Shown here: positions 34,492-41,203 of the stretch, piece after piece
How the letters are laid out: each line of letters begins with the position of its first letter
Position numbering within the stretch: the first letter of the stretch is position 1
Source: Bacteroidota bacterium
GTDB lineage: Bacteria > Bacteroidota > Bacteroidia > AKYH767-A > OLB10
Reading direction: 5' to 3'
Assembly: GCA_016717725.1 (NCBI GenBank)
Contig: JADKFA010000045.1
Span: forward strand, 62,001 to 126,000
DNA: 64,000 bases
The notes under the pieces: model-generated
Told to the model about the DNA's origin: nothing
What the model saw: only the letters and a program-made list of their open reading frames with translations
The model's database searches: none
Translations under genes and position numbers: made by a program

Positions 34492-35076
34492 ATGTATAAA
34501 ACTATAGGTCATCAAACAATTCAAAAAACACAAGAAACGATTCTAGAAAGACTTAAAAAAGGCCCAATACATAGCCCTTACAAAAATCAGTATGGTCAAG
34601 TCCTATTAAAGCCACCTTTCGCTGGAAGTGGTTATTATTTTTGGGAAGATAATATAAAAGCTGCCAAATGGTTTGGAAAAGTGAGATATAAAGAAAAAGG
34701 CCTTGAATATAGAATTTTTAAAGTCGACATTAATTTAACTTATGACGATAATTCTTTATTGGACTTAATAGGCAATATTCAACATCTTCATTTGTTTAAA
34801 AATATGATTAATGAAACTAAAAAAAGTTTGAAAGAAAAGTGCGAAGAATGGAAGCTACATCAATATTTATACTATTACAGACATCTAAACAAAAAGATAA
34901 ACGGAGTTTTTCCATTCAAAATGGTTAGATTTGCAGACGATTCAAAAAAATATATAAAAGGAGATGTGTTAAAATTATCTGAAAATCAGAATTTTATGGA
35001 AATTAACCCATTCTTTATTATTTGTATCTTTGAGAAACGAAACATTCCTATTGAATCTTACGTTCATTTAGAATAG
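34492..35076 (+). CDS. hypothetical protein with ADP-ribosyltransferase-like motif, candidate toxin of a SecB-associated module
   Basis: 194 residues, cytoplasmic. Residues ~40-66 (PFAGSGYYFWEDNIKAAKWF) resemble the G-x-G-[FY]-[YF]-x-t/w-x-d/e-x-x-x-A-x-x-W-[AF] block of ART-fold families such as DUF3990 toxins. A conserved catalytic glutamate could not be fixed by eye. The rest is helical and basic (KEKCEEWKLHQYLYYYRHLNKK). It is 16 bases upstream of a small acidic protein and a SecB-like chaperone, the layout expected for toxin-antitoxin-chaperone systems. Toxin identity is inference. It could also be a substrate or effector unrelated to toxicity. Confidence 0.55.
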   Translation: MYKTIGHQTIQKTQETILERLKKGPIHSPYKNQYGQVLLKPPFAGSGYYFWEDNIKAAKWFGKVRYKEKGLEYRIFKVDINLTYDDNSLLDLIGNIQHLHLFKNMINETKKSLKEKCEEWKLHQYLYYYRHLNKKINGVFPFKMVRFADDSKKYIKGDVLKLSENQNFMEINPFFIICIFEKRNIPIESYVHLE

Positions 35077-35091
35077 TGATGTTCATAATCT

Positions 35092-35442
35092 ATGAAAAAC
35101 AATAATAATATTCTTGACTTGTTGAAGCAATATTTAGAGAATGCTTCAAATGAAGAAATAATTGATGATGTTTCTTTTGTCAATTCCATAGGTTTTGACG
35201 GAATTTCTGTAAGTGATTATTTTGCAAGATTGGGCAATTGGGATATTGTCTTAGATGAAGGTATTACCATTTGTGATGATATTAAACATGCTCAGACTTA
35301 CAATAATTACTTTGCAAATGTTGATATGGGAGATTCAAAGTTCGTAGAACGATTTCAAAATTTAATTATAGTTGAATGTAAAATTAATAGTTGTACAACA
35401 AATATTAATGATACAGAAAGTCATTTTGAACTTGCAGCATGA
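35092..35442 (+). CDS. hypothetical acidic protein, candidate antitoxin
   Basis: 116 residues, not recognised. Strongly acidic (NEEIIDDVSF; DDIKHAQTYNN), with an N-terminal helix (NNILDLLKQYLENA). Its stop overlaps the start of the SecB-like gene (ATGA), so the two are translationally coupled. In known toxin-antitoxin-chaperone systems the antitoxin needs the neighbouring SecB-like chaperone for folding; size, charge and coupling fit. No DNA-binding domain was recognised, which is a weakness of the antitoxin reading. Confidence 0.55.
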   Translation: MKNNNNILDLLKQYLENASNEEIIDDVSFVNSIGFDGISVSDYFARLGNWDIVLDEGITICDDIKHAQTYNNYFANVDMGDSKFVERFQNLIIVECKINSCTTNINDTESHFELAA

Positions 35443-35879
35443 ACGACAAAAAAATTCAGGGAACATTAAGATTAAAGAATTTTAAAGCACCATTAGTTGA
35501 AATGAAAATTTCGAAACAAAACGAAATAGAATTCCAACCTAATTTTTCTTTAACAATTCAAAATTTGAGATTTCTTAATTCAGTTAATGCCTTTGGAATT
35601 AATTTTAAAATAAATCTGATTTCGCAAAATTCACAATCCGAGGAATGGGTAAGTATTAAAGTTGAATATCACGCAATCTTTGAATGCGATTCAGAAATTA
35701 CCGATGAATTTCTCGAATCATCTTTTGTAAGAATTTCTGCACCGGCAATAGGTTTTCCTTATGTTAGATCCTTTATTAGCAACATTACGTTACAAGCAGG
35801 TATACCACCTGTAATTTTACCCTCTATAAATTTTGTTCAATTCAATCAAGAAGCAATAGAAACTGCAACAGAAGAATAA
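35439..35879 (+). CDS. SecB-like chaperone
   Basis: 146 residues. The C-terminal half matches the SecB family: EYHAIFECDSEITDEF, then FPYVRSFISNITLQAGIPPVILPSINF, corresponding to the PY-x-R...P-x-x-L-x-x-x-NF block of E. coli SecB. The acidic tail (EAIETATEE) is also SecB-like. It lies at the end of a three-gene operon with unknown partners rather than near export genes, as for SecB-like chaperones that control toxin-antitoxin pairs (e.g. Rv1957 of M. tuberculosis). A general export role is the alternative. Confidence 0.75.
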   Translation: MNDKKIQGTLRLKNFKAPLVEMKISKQNEIEFQPNFSLTIQNLRFLNSVNAFGINFKINLISQNSQSEEWVSIKVEYHAIFECDSEITDEFLESSFVRISAPAIGFPYVRSFISNITLQAGIPPVILPSINFVQFNQEAIETATEE

Positions 35880-35913
35880 AAAAGAAGCTGAATAAATTTT
35901 AACTAGAATTAAA

Positions 35914-36405
35914 TCAAGAAACATTTTTCTCTTCGCGATTTATTATTTCTGCTTGGATGCGTACCGATTCATCATGAATTTGAATAAAAAGATTGCGAAT
36001 AAATCCATCGTTAATATTTAAATCTATTCCACGTCGATTCATTTCATCTAAAATTGTTTTCCATCTTTCAGGTTGAAAAATAGAAACGTTCTTTTCTTTT
36101 TTTAATTCACCAATCATTGACGAATAATGCAAGCGTTCTTTTAACAACACTAAAATTTCATCATTCAATCGATCAATTTCATCTCTCCAATTTTTCAACT
36201 GCGCAATACTCATGGCATCGATAGGAGACGGTAAACGCGGCTCCAAATTTTGAATGAGTTCGTGGAGTCGGGCTGGGGTGATTTGCTGTTGTGCATCACT
36301 CAACGCAGCATCGGGATGAATATGTGTTTCGATCATCCATCCATCGTAGCCTAAGTCTAACGCTTCTTGTGCTACACTTTGCAACAAGTGGGCGGGCACC
36401 TGCAA
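35914..36405 (-). CDS. DAHP synthase/chorismate mutase fusion, C-terminal part (frameshifted)
   Basis: About 163 residues. The start carries the end of the DAHP synthase barrel (LLQSVAQEALDLGYDGWMIETHIHPDAALSDAQQQITP). This is followed by an AroQ-type chorismate mutase domain (IDRLNDEILVLLKERLHYSSMIGELKKEKNV) with its basic active-site residues. The frame differs from the upstream part at 36296-36988; one extra C in the CGCCCAC stretch (GGG at 36390-36392 on the + strand) explains the break, giving HIAGARHLLQSV when corrected. The chorismate mutase portion could still be read only by internal initiation. Confidence 0.85.
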   Translation of the reverse strand: MQVPAHLLQSVAQEALDLGYDGWMIETHIHPDAALSDAQQQITPARLHELIQNLEPRLPSPIDAMSIAQLKNWRDEIDRLNDEILVLLKERLHYSSMIGELKKEKNVSIFQPERWKTILDEMNRRGIDLNINDGFIRNLFIQIHDESVRIQAEIINREEKNVS

Positions 36406-36988
36406 TATGACTGATATCGCAAATCATTTTTAAATCGGGGAAATACGATTTCATTTCAAAGTGTACTTGCCAACGCGGATGATTTCTAAACTCGGATGTT
36501 TCAAAAGAATGAAAACCACGATGCACAGCGATGATCTCTGAGTTCACCGATTCCTGAATGCGTTCAATCGCTCCTCTCCACAAACTAATGTCGGGGTGGA
36601 TCGGATTTTTGACCATAACGTTGATGGATGTACCCTTTAATGCATCGGCGAGTTCTTGCACTAAAAATGGATTCACCGTAGTTCTTGCTCCAATCCAAAT
36701 AGCATCCAATCCTGCTTTCAAACAAAGTTCCAGTTGTTTGGTGCTAGCAGCTTCTGTAATCACCTTCATACCTGTCGTGGCGCGCACTTCCTGTAACCAT
36801 TCCAAGGCTTCTTCCCCGATTCCTTCAAATGAGCCAGGACGAGTGCGAGGTTTCCAAACACCAGCTCTAAAAATTGCATTTGGATAATTAGCAGCAATGG
36901 CATGAGCGGTTTGCATCACTTGCGCTCTACTCTCGGCACTGCACGGACCTGCTACCAACATTTTATTTCCCAAGCCTGATTTTTCCAT
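36296..36988 (-). CDS. DAHP synthase/chorismate mutase fusion, N-terminal part (frameshifted)
   Basis: Encodes the 3-deoxy-7-phosphoheptulonate synthase domain (MLVAGPCSAESRAQV; FRAGVWKPRTRPGSFEG; WIGARTTVNPFLVQEL; NPIHPDISLWRGAIERI; RGFHSFE; ICDISHIAG). It catalyses the first step of the shikimate pathway, condensing PEP and erythrose-4-phosphate. After ISHIAGAR the frame is lost and the last ~35 residues are nonsense. In Bacteroidota this enzyme is fused to a C-terminal chorismate mutase that gives feedback control by prephenate or chorismate; that domain follows in the other frame. Confidence 0.88.
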   Translation of the reverse strand: MEKSGLGNKMLVAGPCSAESRAQVMQTAHAIAANYPNAIFRAGVWKPRTRPGSFEGIGEEALEWLQEVRATTGMKVITEAASTKQLELCLKAGLDAIWIGARTTVNPFLVQELADALKGTSINVMVKNPIHPDISLWRGAIERIQESVNSEIIAVHRGFHSFETSEFRNHPRWQVHFEMKSYFPDLKMICDISHIAGARPLVAKCSTRSVRLRLRWMDDRNTYSSRCCVE

Positions 36989-37330
36989 TGCTACAAAATT
37001 ACCTTTTATTCATGTGATTCAAACGTCTTTTGGGGGCTTTTATGATGCTGTTATTGCTCTGAGGCTGCTCTTTGTCGCTAAATTTTCTCGCTAAGGCGCA
37101 GAGCCGCTAAGTTTTATCGTCGCTAAGTATCTCTTTAAAGTCGCAAAGTTTCTCTGCTCTCACACTCTCTAGATAGCTATCGGAACTGTATTTTTCCTCG
37201 CTCTCACACTCTCCCGATAGCTATCGGGACTCTCTCTGACTTCTGGCTGCGCTTTGCTAATTTTTCTCGCTAAGGCGCCAAGGCGCTAAGGCTACGCTAT
37301 AATAAGTTCGCAGATTTCAATAGACCTTAA
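36989..37330. repeat. intergenic repeat mosaic between the aro fusion and frr
   Basis: No gene. Several GCGCTAAG-family words (TTTTCTCGCTAAGGCGC; CGTCGCTAAG; AAGGCGCCAAGGCGCTAAGG) alternate with a partial (37172-37181) and a full (37213-37228) CCCGATAGCTATCGGG palindrome and CTCTCACACTCTC words. Confidence 0.7.
37213..37228. repeat. CCCGATAGCTATCGGG palindrome
   Basis: A perfect 16-bp copy identical to 8749-8764, embedded in the GCGCTAAG word mosaic. A shortened copy lies 40 bases to the left. Confidence 0.8.
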
Positions 37331-37338
37331 TAAAAAAC

Positions 37339-37370
37339 AAACGAGAGCAGATTTAGTTCTACTCTCGTTT
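37339..37370 (-). terminator. terminator of frr
   Basis: The arms AAACGAGAG (37339-37347) and CTCTCGTTT (37362-37370) are perfect complements. On the minus strand a T-rich tail (GTTTTTTA) follows. It sits 21 bases past the reconstructed frr stop at 37391-37393, supporting that position as the true gene end. Confidence 0.75.
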
Positions 37371-37390
37371 TTATTAATTTCAACAATCGT

Positions 37391-37474
37391 CTAGATCGTC
37401 ATAATATCTTTTTCTTTTGCTTCCAGATGTTTATCCACTTTGGTGATATAATCATCAGTTATCTTTGTGATTTT
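37391..37474 (-). other. frr: out-of-frame 3' tail of frr
   Basis: In the shifted frame it encodes ITKITDDYITKVDKHLEAKE and KDIMTI, the conserved C-terminal helix of ribosome recycling factor, followed by TAG. RRF is essential, so the disruption is probably a sequencing error rather than a true mutation. Confidence 0.85.
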
Positions 37475-37950
37475 GCCTCGCCATCTTTGGCTAGATCTTC
37501 GGGCAATCCGGCTTTTTGTAATTTCTTGATATTGTCGTTCGCATCACGACGCAAATTACGAATTCCCACTTTCGCATGTTCGCCCTCGGCCTTTGCACGC
37601 TTCACAAGGTCCTTACGACGATCTTCACTTTGCGGTGGCACTGAAATACGAATCATGATTCCATCATTTGAAGGAGCTAATCCAAGATTTGAATCGATGA
37701 TTGCTTTTTCGATGTTTTTGATCAAACTTTTTTCCCAGGGTTGAATCACTAAAGTACGTGCTTCGGGTGTGTTGATACTTGCAACCTGACTTAAGGGTGT
37801 CATGGCGCCATAATAATCGACCATTACGCCGTCGAGCATGGCAGGAGATGCTTTACCAGCTCTAATTTTATTCAACTCCACTTCTAAGTGAGTGATTGCT
37901 TTTTGCATGTGATCCTCCATGTTAGCGAGGATGGATTTGATGTCTGACAT
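37459..37950 (-). CDS. frr: ribosome recycling factor (3' end frameshifted)
   Basis: 163 residues as read. RRF splits post-termination ribosomes together with EF-G. The family core is intact (HLEVELNKIRAGKASPAMLDGV; PWEKSLIKNIEKAI; NDGIMIRISVPP; RRKDLVKRAKAEGEHAKVGIRNLRRDAN). The last residues, AKSQR, are wrong. Adding one A to the A4 run (TTTT at 37471-37474 on the + strand) restores KITKITDDYITKVDKHLE and ends at 37391, giving the normal ~186 residues. Located downstream of pyrH, the usual neighbour. Confidence 0.93.
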   Translation of the reverse strand: MSDIKSILANMEDHMQKAITHLEVELNKIRAGKASPAMLDGVMVDYYGAMTPLSQVASINTPEARTLVIQPWEKSLIKNIEKAIIDSNLGLAPSNDGIMIRISVPPQSEDRRKDLVKRAKAEGEHAKVGIRNLRRDANDNIKKLQKAGLPEDLAKDGEAKSQR

Positions 37951-37956
37951 TATGGT

Positions 37957-38024
37957 TACGAATTACGAATCGATACGAAAATACGAAATACGAATTATAC
38001 GAATACGCTAATACACGAAATTGC
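37957..38024. repeat. ACGAATTACGAAT low-complexity repeat, copy 2
   Basis: Starts seven bases upstream of the frr start. Its first 23 bases are identical to 13489-13511, then it drifts (ATACGAAATACGAATTATACG). Confidence 0.8.
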
Positions 38025-38254
38025 GCTGCCTGTGCTGCCTGTGCTGCCTGAGCTTGTCGATGGCAGCTTGTCGATGGCAGCTTGTCGATGGCAGCTTGTC
38101 GAAGGTAGCTTGTCGAAGGTAGCCTGTCGATGCCGCCTGAGGAAACTCGAGGGCGGTTTGTGTTGGCATCGAGTGCCTCAGCCAACTTTCGATACTGCCT
38201 GAGCTTGTCGATGGTAGCTTGTCGATGGCAGCCTGAGGGAACTCGAGGGCGGCA
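38025..38254. repeat. GCAGCTTGTCGATGG tandem repeats between pyrH and frr
   Basis: A degenerate ~15-bp tandem array: GCTGCCTGTGCTGCCTG, then six or more AGCTTGTCGA(T/A)GG(C/T) units, two of AACTCGAGGGCGG. The same TCGACAAGCTCAGG word occurs at 8667. GC-rich against its surroundings. Confidence 0.75.
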
Positions 38255-38256
38255 GC

Positions 38257-38964
38257 TTAGATCGTCACCAACGTTCCTACTTCTTCGCCTTTTACCACCT
38301 TGGTAAGATTACCGGCTTTGTTCATATCGAAAACGATGATGGGTAATTTATTTTCTTGGCAGAGCGTGAAGGCGGTCATATCCATTACTTGTAGATTCTT
38401 TGAATAAGCTTCCGAGAAAGTGATGGTTGAATAACGAGTTGCCGTTTTATCCTTTTCCGGATCGGCGGTATAGATACCATCAACGCGAGTTCCTTTAAGG
38501 ATTACATCGGCTTCAATTTCAATGGCTCTCAATGAAGCTGCAGTATCCGTAGTGAAATATGGATTTCCTGTTCCCGCACCAAAAATGACCACTCTTCCTT
38601 TTTCTAAATGTCGAACAGCACGGCGACGAATAAAAGGTTCGCAAATAGCTTCCATTTTTATGGCTGACTGTAATCGCGTTAGTACTCCACTAATTTCCAA
38701 CGCACTTTGGAGGGCCATTGAATTAATAACAGTAGCCAACATCCCCATATAATCTCCTTGAACTCGGTCCATTCCACCTTCGGCTGCTTGCATTCCGCGG
38801 AAAATATTTCCTCCACCAATCACTACAGCTACTTGAACGCCCATATCGGCAATGGTCTTTATTTCAGCAGCATATTGTGCTAATCGCTGAGTATCAATAC
38901 CATATTGTTTATCACCCATGAGGGCTTCACCTGAGAGTTTGAGTAGGATGCGGTTGTATTTCAT
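38257..38964 (-). CDS. pyrH: UMP kinase
   Basis: 235 residues, the normal length for bacterial PyrH (hexameric amino-acid-kinase fold). It phosphorylates UMP to UDP. Signatures: LLKLSGEALMGDKQYGID at the start, VVIGGGNIFRG, FITTD-like YFTTDTAASLRAIEI and the aspartate kinase-like DGIYTADPEKDKTATRY. It is upstream of frr on the same strand, the common pyrH-frr pair, although here 300 bases of repeats separate them. Confidence 0.96.
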   Translation of the reverse strand: MKYNRILLKLSGEALMGDKQYGIDTQRLAQYAAEIKTIADMGVQVAVVIGGGNIFRGMQAAEGGMDRVQGDYMGMLATVINSMALQSALEISGVLTRLQSAIKMEAICEPFIRRRAVRHLEKGRVVIFGAGTGNPYFTTDTAASLRAIEIEADVILKGTRVDGIYTADPEKDKTATRYSTITFSEAYSKNLQVMDMTAFTLCQENKLPIIVFDMNKAGNLTKVVKGEEVGTLVTI

Positions 38965-39421
38965 ATCGAATGCAAAATAAACCTTTTTCTTTGAGAATTG
39001 GTGGATTAGTGGATTAGTGGATTAGTGGATTGGTGGATTGGTGGATTGGTAGGAATTGGCAGTCCCGATAGCTATCGGGAGGGAAGTTGGCAAGTTGGCA
39101 AGTTGCCTCTTCATTAGCCTCTACTAGAGTCAGTAGTCGGAACATAGAATAGGACTTCTGGGATGGATTCTAAAAAACATTAGATTAATAAATTTTTTAT
39201 TCCAAATAATACTGAGATGAGCCGCAGATTTTTTAAGATGATTATGATTTTTTATGATAAATTTTAGTAAAAATTAATTCTATCTTTTTCTTTCAAATTC
39301 AACCCAAGTAATTTATGAAGCATGATCGCAAAGCGAATTCCGACATTACTAATTTTCAAATCGCGAGACTTCGCAATCAAATCATTTCATTTTCAAATCT
39401 TCAAATTGAAACATCTTCAAA
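38965..39421. repeat. intergenic region with a GTGGATTA/GTGGATTG microsatellite
   Basis: No gene. An 8-bp tandem repeat (39000-39051: three GTGGATTA-type then three GTGGATTG-type units), an 18-bp TCCCGATAGCTATCGGGA palindrome (39063-39080), three AAGTTGGC words, and TTTCAAATC/TCTTCAAATT words before the lysA stop. Confidence 0.7.
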
Positions 39422-40096
39422 TTAAATCTCCACCATATTGCGAGTAATATCATCCATCGTTTCTCTTTTACGGATGAGATGTGGTTTGCCGTCTAACACT
39501 AAAACTTCGGCAGGGCGTAACCGTGAGTTGTAATTATTGCTCATGGTAAAACCATAGGCACCTGCATTGAGGATAGCGAGGGTATCGCCTTCGCGTACTT
39601 TATTTAGCTTACGATCTACCGCAAACGTATCGGTTTCGCAGATGTAACCAACTACCGAATAAATCCGTGGTGTTCCTGTTGGATTACTGATGTTGATAAT
39701 ATGATGGTAGGAGTCGTAAAACATTGGACGTATCAAATGATTTTGTCCAGAATTCACTCCAGCAAAAACGGTGGCCGTTGTTTGCTTGATCACATTTACA
39801 TTCACGAGCAATGCGCCTGATTCACTTACTAAAAACTTACCTGGTTCAAACCAAAGTTCTAATTCTCTTCCATACTCTTTGCAAAAGCTGTGGAACCTTT
39901 CGGTAATTACTTTTCCTAATTCCTCCACGTCGGTGGTAACATCATCTTCTTTGTAAGCAACCTTGAATCCACTTCCGAAATCCAAAAATTCTAAATCAGG
40001 AAAACTAACCGCAGCGTCGAAAAGCAAATCGGCAGCGCGCACGAATACACCTGAGTCGAGGATATCACTTCCAGTATGCATGTGTAAACCGTTCAC
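39422..40096 (-). CDS. lysA: diaminopimelate decarboxylase, C-terminal part (frameshifted)
   Basis: Contains the second half of the alanine-racemase-like barrel and the C-terminal beta-domain: GLHMHTGSDILDSG, FLDFGSGFKVAY, LWFEPGKFLVSESG, CETDTFAVDRKL, LAILNAGAYGFTMSNNYNSRLRP. These bind PLP and substrate in LysA, which makes L-lysine from meso-diaminopimelate. The true reading continues from the part at 40096-40647: one additional A in GAAAAATTG (T5 at 40102-40106 on the + strand) joins IIEKEKIVVNGLHMHTG. Confidence 0.92.
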   Translation of the reverse strand: MNGLHMHTGSDILDSGVFVRAADLLFDAAVSFPDLEFLDFGSGFKVAYKEDDVTTDVEELGKVITERFHSFCKEYGRELELWFEPGKFLVSESGALLVNVNVIKQTTATVFAGVNSGQNHLIRPMFYDSYHHIINISNPTGTPRIYSVVGYICETDTFAVDRKLNKVREGDTLAILNAGAYGFTMSNNYNSRLRPAEVLVLDGKPHLIRKRETMDDITRNMVEI

Positions 40097-40647
40097 TACA
40101 ATTTTTCTTTTTCAATGATGCGTAAGACGTGACGCATTTGATGAATCGAAATTCCAAACTTAGAATCGATATGTCCGGTTTGAATATGCGATGTTCCGCC
40201 TGCGACAATATGCGGGTTGATACGAATACAACATGGAATAGAACTGCCGTACTTATGTCCGAACTGTTCGAGGAGGGAGATATTATCGATGTTTACTTGC
40301 ACACCTAATTCAACAGCGGCCACTAACTCATCGAAGGCAACACTATTGGGTGTAAACAATATTTCGGAAGGAGAAAATCCAGCCATCAATCCCAGTTGTA
40401 CTTCTTGAATAGAAACAGCATCCAATCCTGATCCTTGTTTTAACAACAAGCGAAGAATATTAATATTATTACAGGCCTTCAACGCATACTTCACCTTCAA
40501 CTTCACTCCAGAAAATGCATCATTCAATCGTTTGTATTGAGAAACGATTTTGTTTCCATCATAAATATATAATGGGGTTCCGAATTCTTCGATGATTTTC
40601 GATAGTGATAGAGATTGTAGTCGCGAGATGGTGGTGGAGATAGACAT
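40096..40647 (-). CDS. lysA: diaminopimelate decarboxylase, N-terminal part (frameshifted)
   Basis: 183 residues with the first half of the PLP barrel: FGTPLYIYDGNKI, the PLP-lysine motif VKYALKAC, GLDAVSIQEVQLGLMAGF, ILFTPNSVAF and RINPHIVAGG. Translation stops at TAG right after EKEKL. The continuing sequence is in the next frame. Corrected length about 408 residues, normal for LysA. If the break is real the cell would need external lysine. Confidence 0.92.
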   Translation of the reverse strand: MSISTTISRLQSLSLSKIIEEFGTPLYIYDGNKIVSQYKRLNDAFSGVKLKVKYALKACNNINILRLLLKQGSGLDAVSIQEVQLGLMAGFSPSEILFTPNSVAFDELVAAVELGVQVNIDNISLLEQFGHKYGSSIPCCIRINPHIVAGGTSHIQTGHIDSKFGISIHQMRHVLRIIEKEKL

Positions 40648-41203
40648 TCTAATATATTATATTTTTGAATAGTGATTAAATCTAGATAATAGAATCAATA
40701 AAAAAAGTTAAACTTCTCCAATTTAAAAAGGTATCGATTAAACGATTGAACTTTCATGGATTTACATAATTTTACTAGAATAAGCATTAATTAGTAATGA
40801 ATGCCGCCGCGCCGGGGGGGGGGGCGGGTGAAAGCGGAGAAAAGTAGCGCCAATAAATAACCCTACCCGCTTTGTAATTTGTATGTGGAATTGAGTAGCT
40901 CCCAAATACGTCCTTACTTTATACTTACTAGATTTAATATTGCCTTGTCAACACCTAATGTTAAATCATGTAATTTCCTTGTCTTTGTCGTTTGACATGA
41001 AAAATTATAGCTGAACGACACCAACTTTGCAATTGCTCTACGGTAATTCTGATATGAATTACTCTTTAAGAAAGTAAGAATGCTTGTCTCAATTCCTGTC
41101 TTGCAACTGGTTCGCGTAAAGAAGAAAGCACAAAAATAAGAAAGATAGTTTCTTTTTCACAATTGACCCCAATATGGTAATAAGATCGCTTTTATATCAC
41201 TTA
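40648..41203. other. 556-bp region without a recognised gene; G11 tract
   Basis: No open frame of note. It has an isolated GC-rich patch (40803-40830: GCCGCCGCGCC, then eleven G, then CGGG) in otherwise AT-rich DNA, followed by AAAGCGG...CCGCTTT half-arms. Otherwise featureless. The patch could be natural or an assembly seam. Confidence 0.5.

Noticed and set aside
37922..38185. 87-codon minus-strand open frame rich in Ala-Gln and Pro-Ser-Thr
   Set aside because: It is produced by the AGCTTGTCGATGG tandem repeats and overlaps the frr start; composition is explained by the repeat.
20793..40106. Programmed frameshifting in pit, frr, lysA and the aro fusion
   Set aside because: The sites lack a shared slippery heptamer and downstream structure, need different directions of shift, and no such regulation is known for these families.
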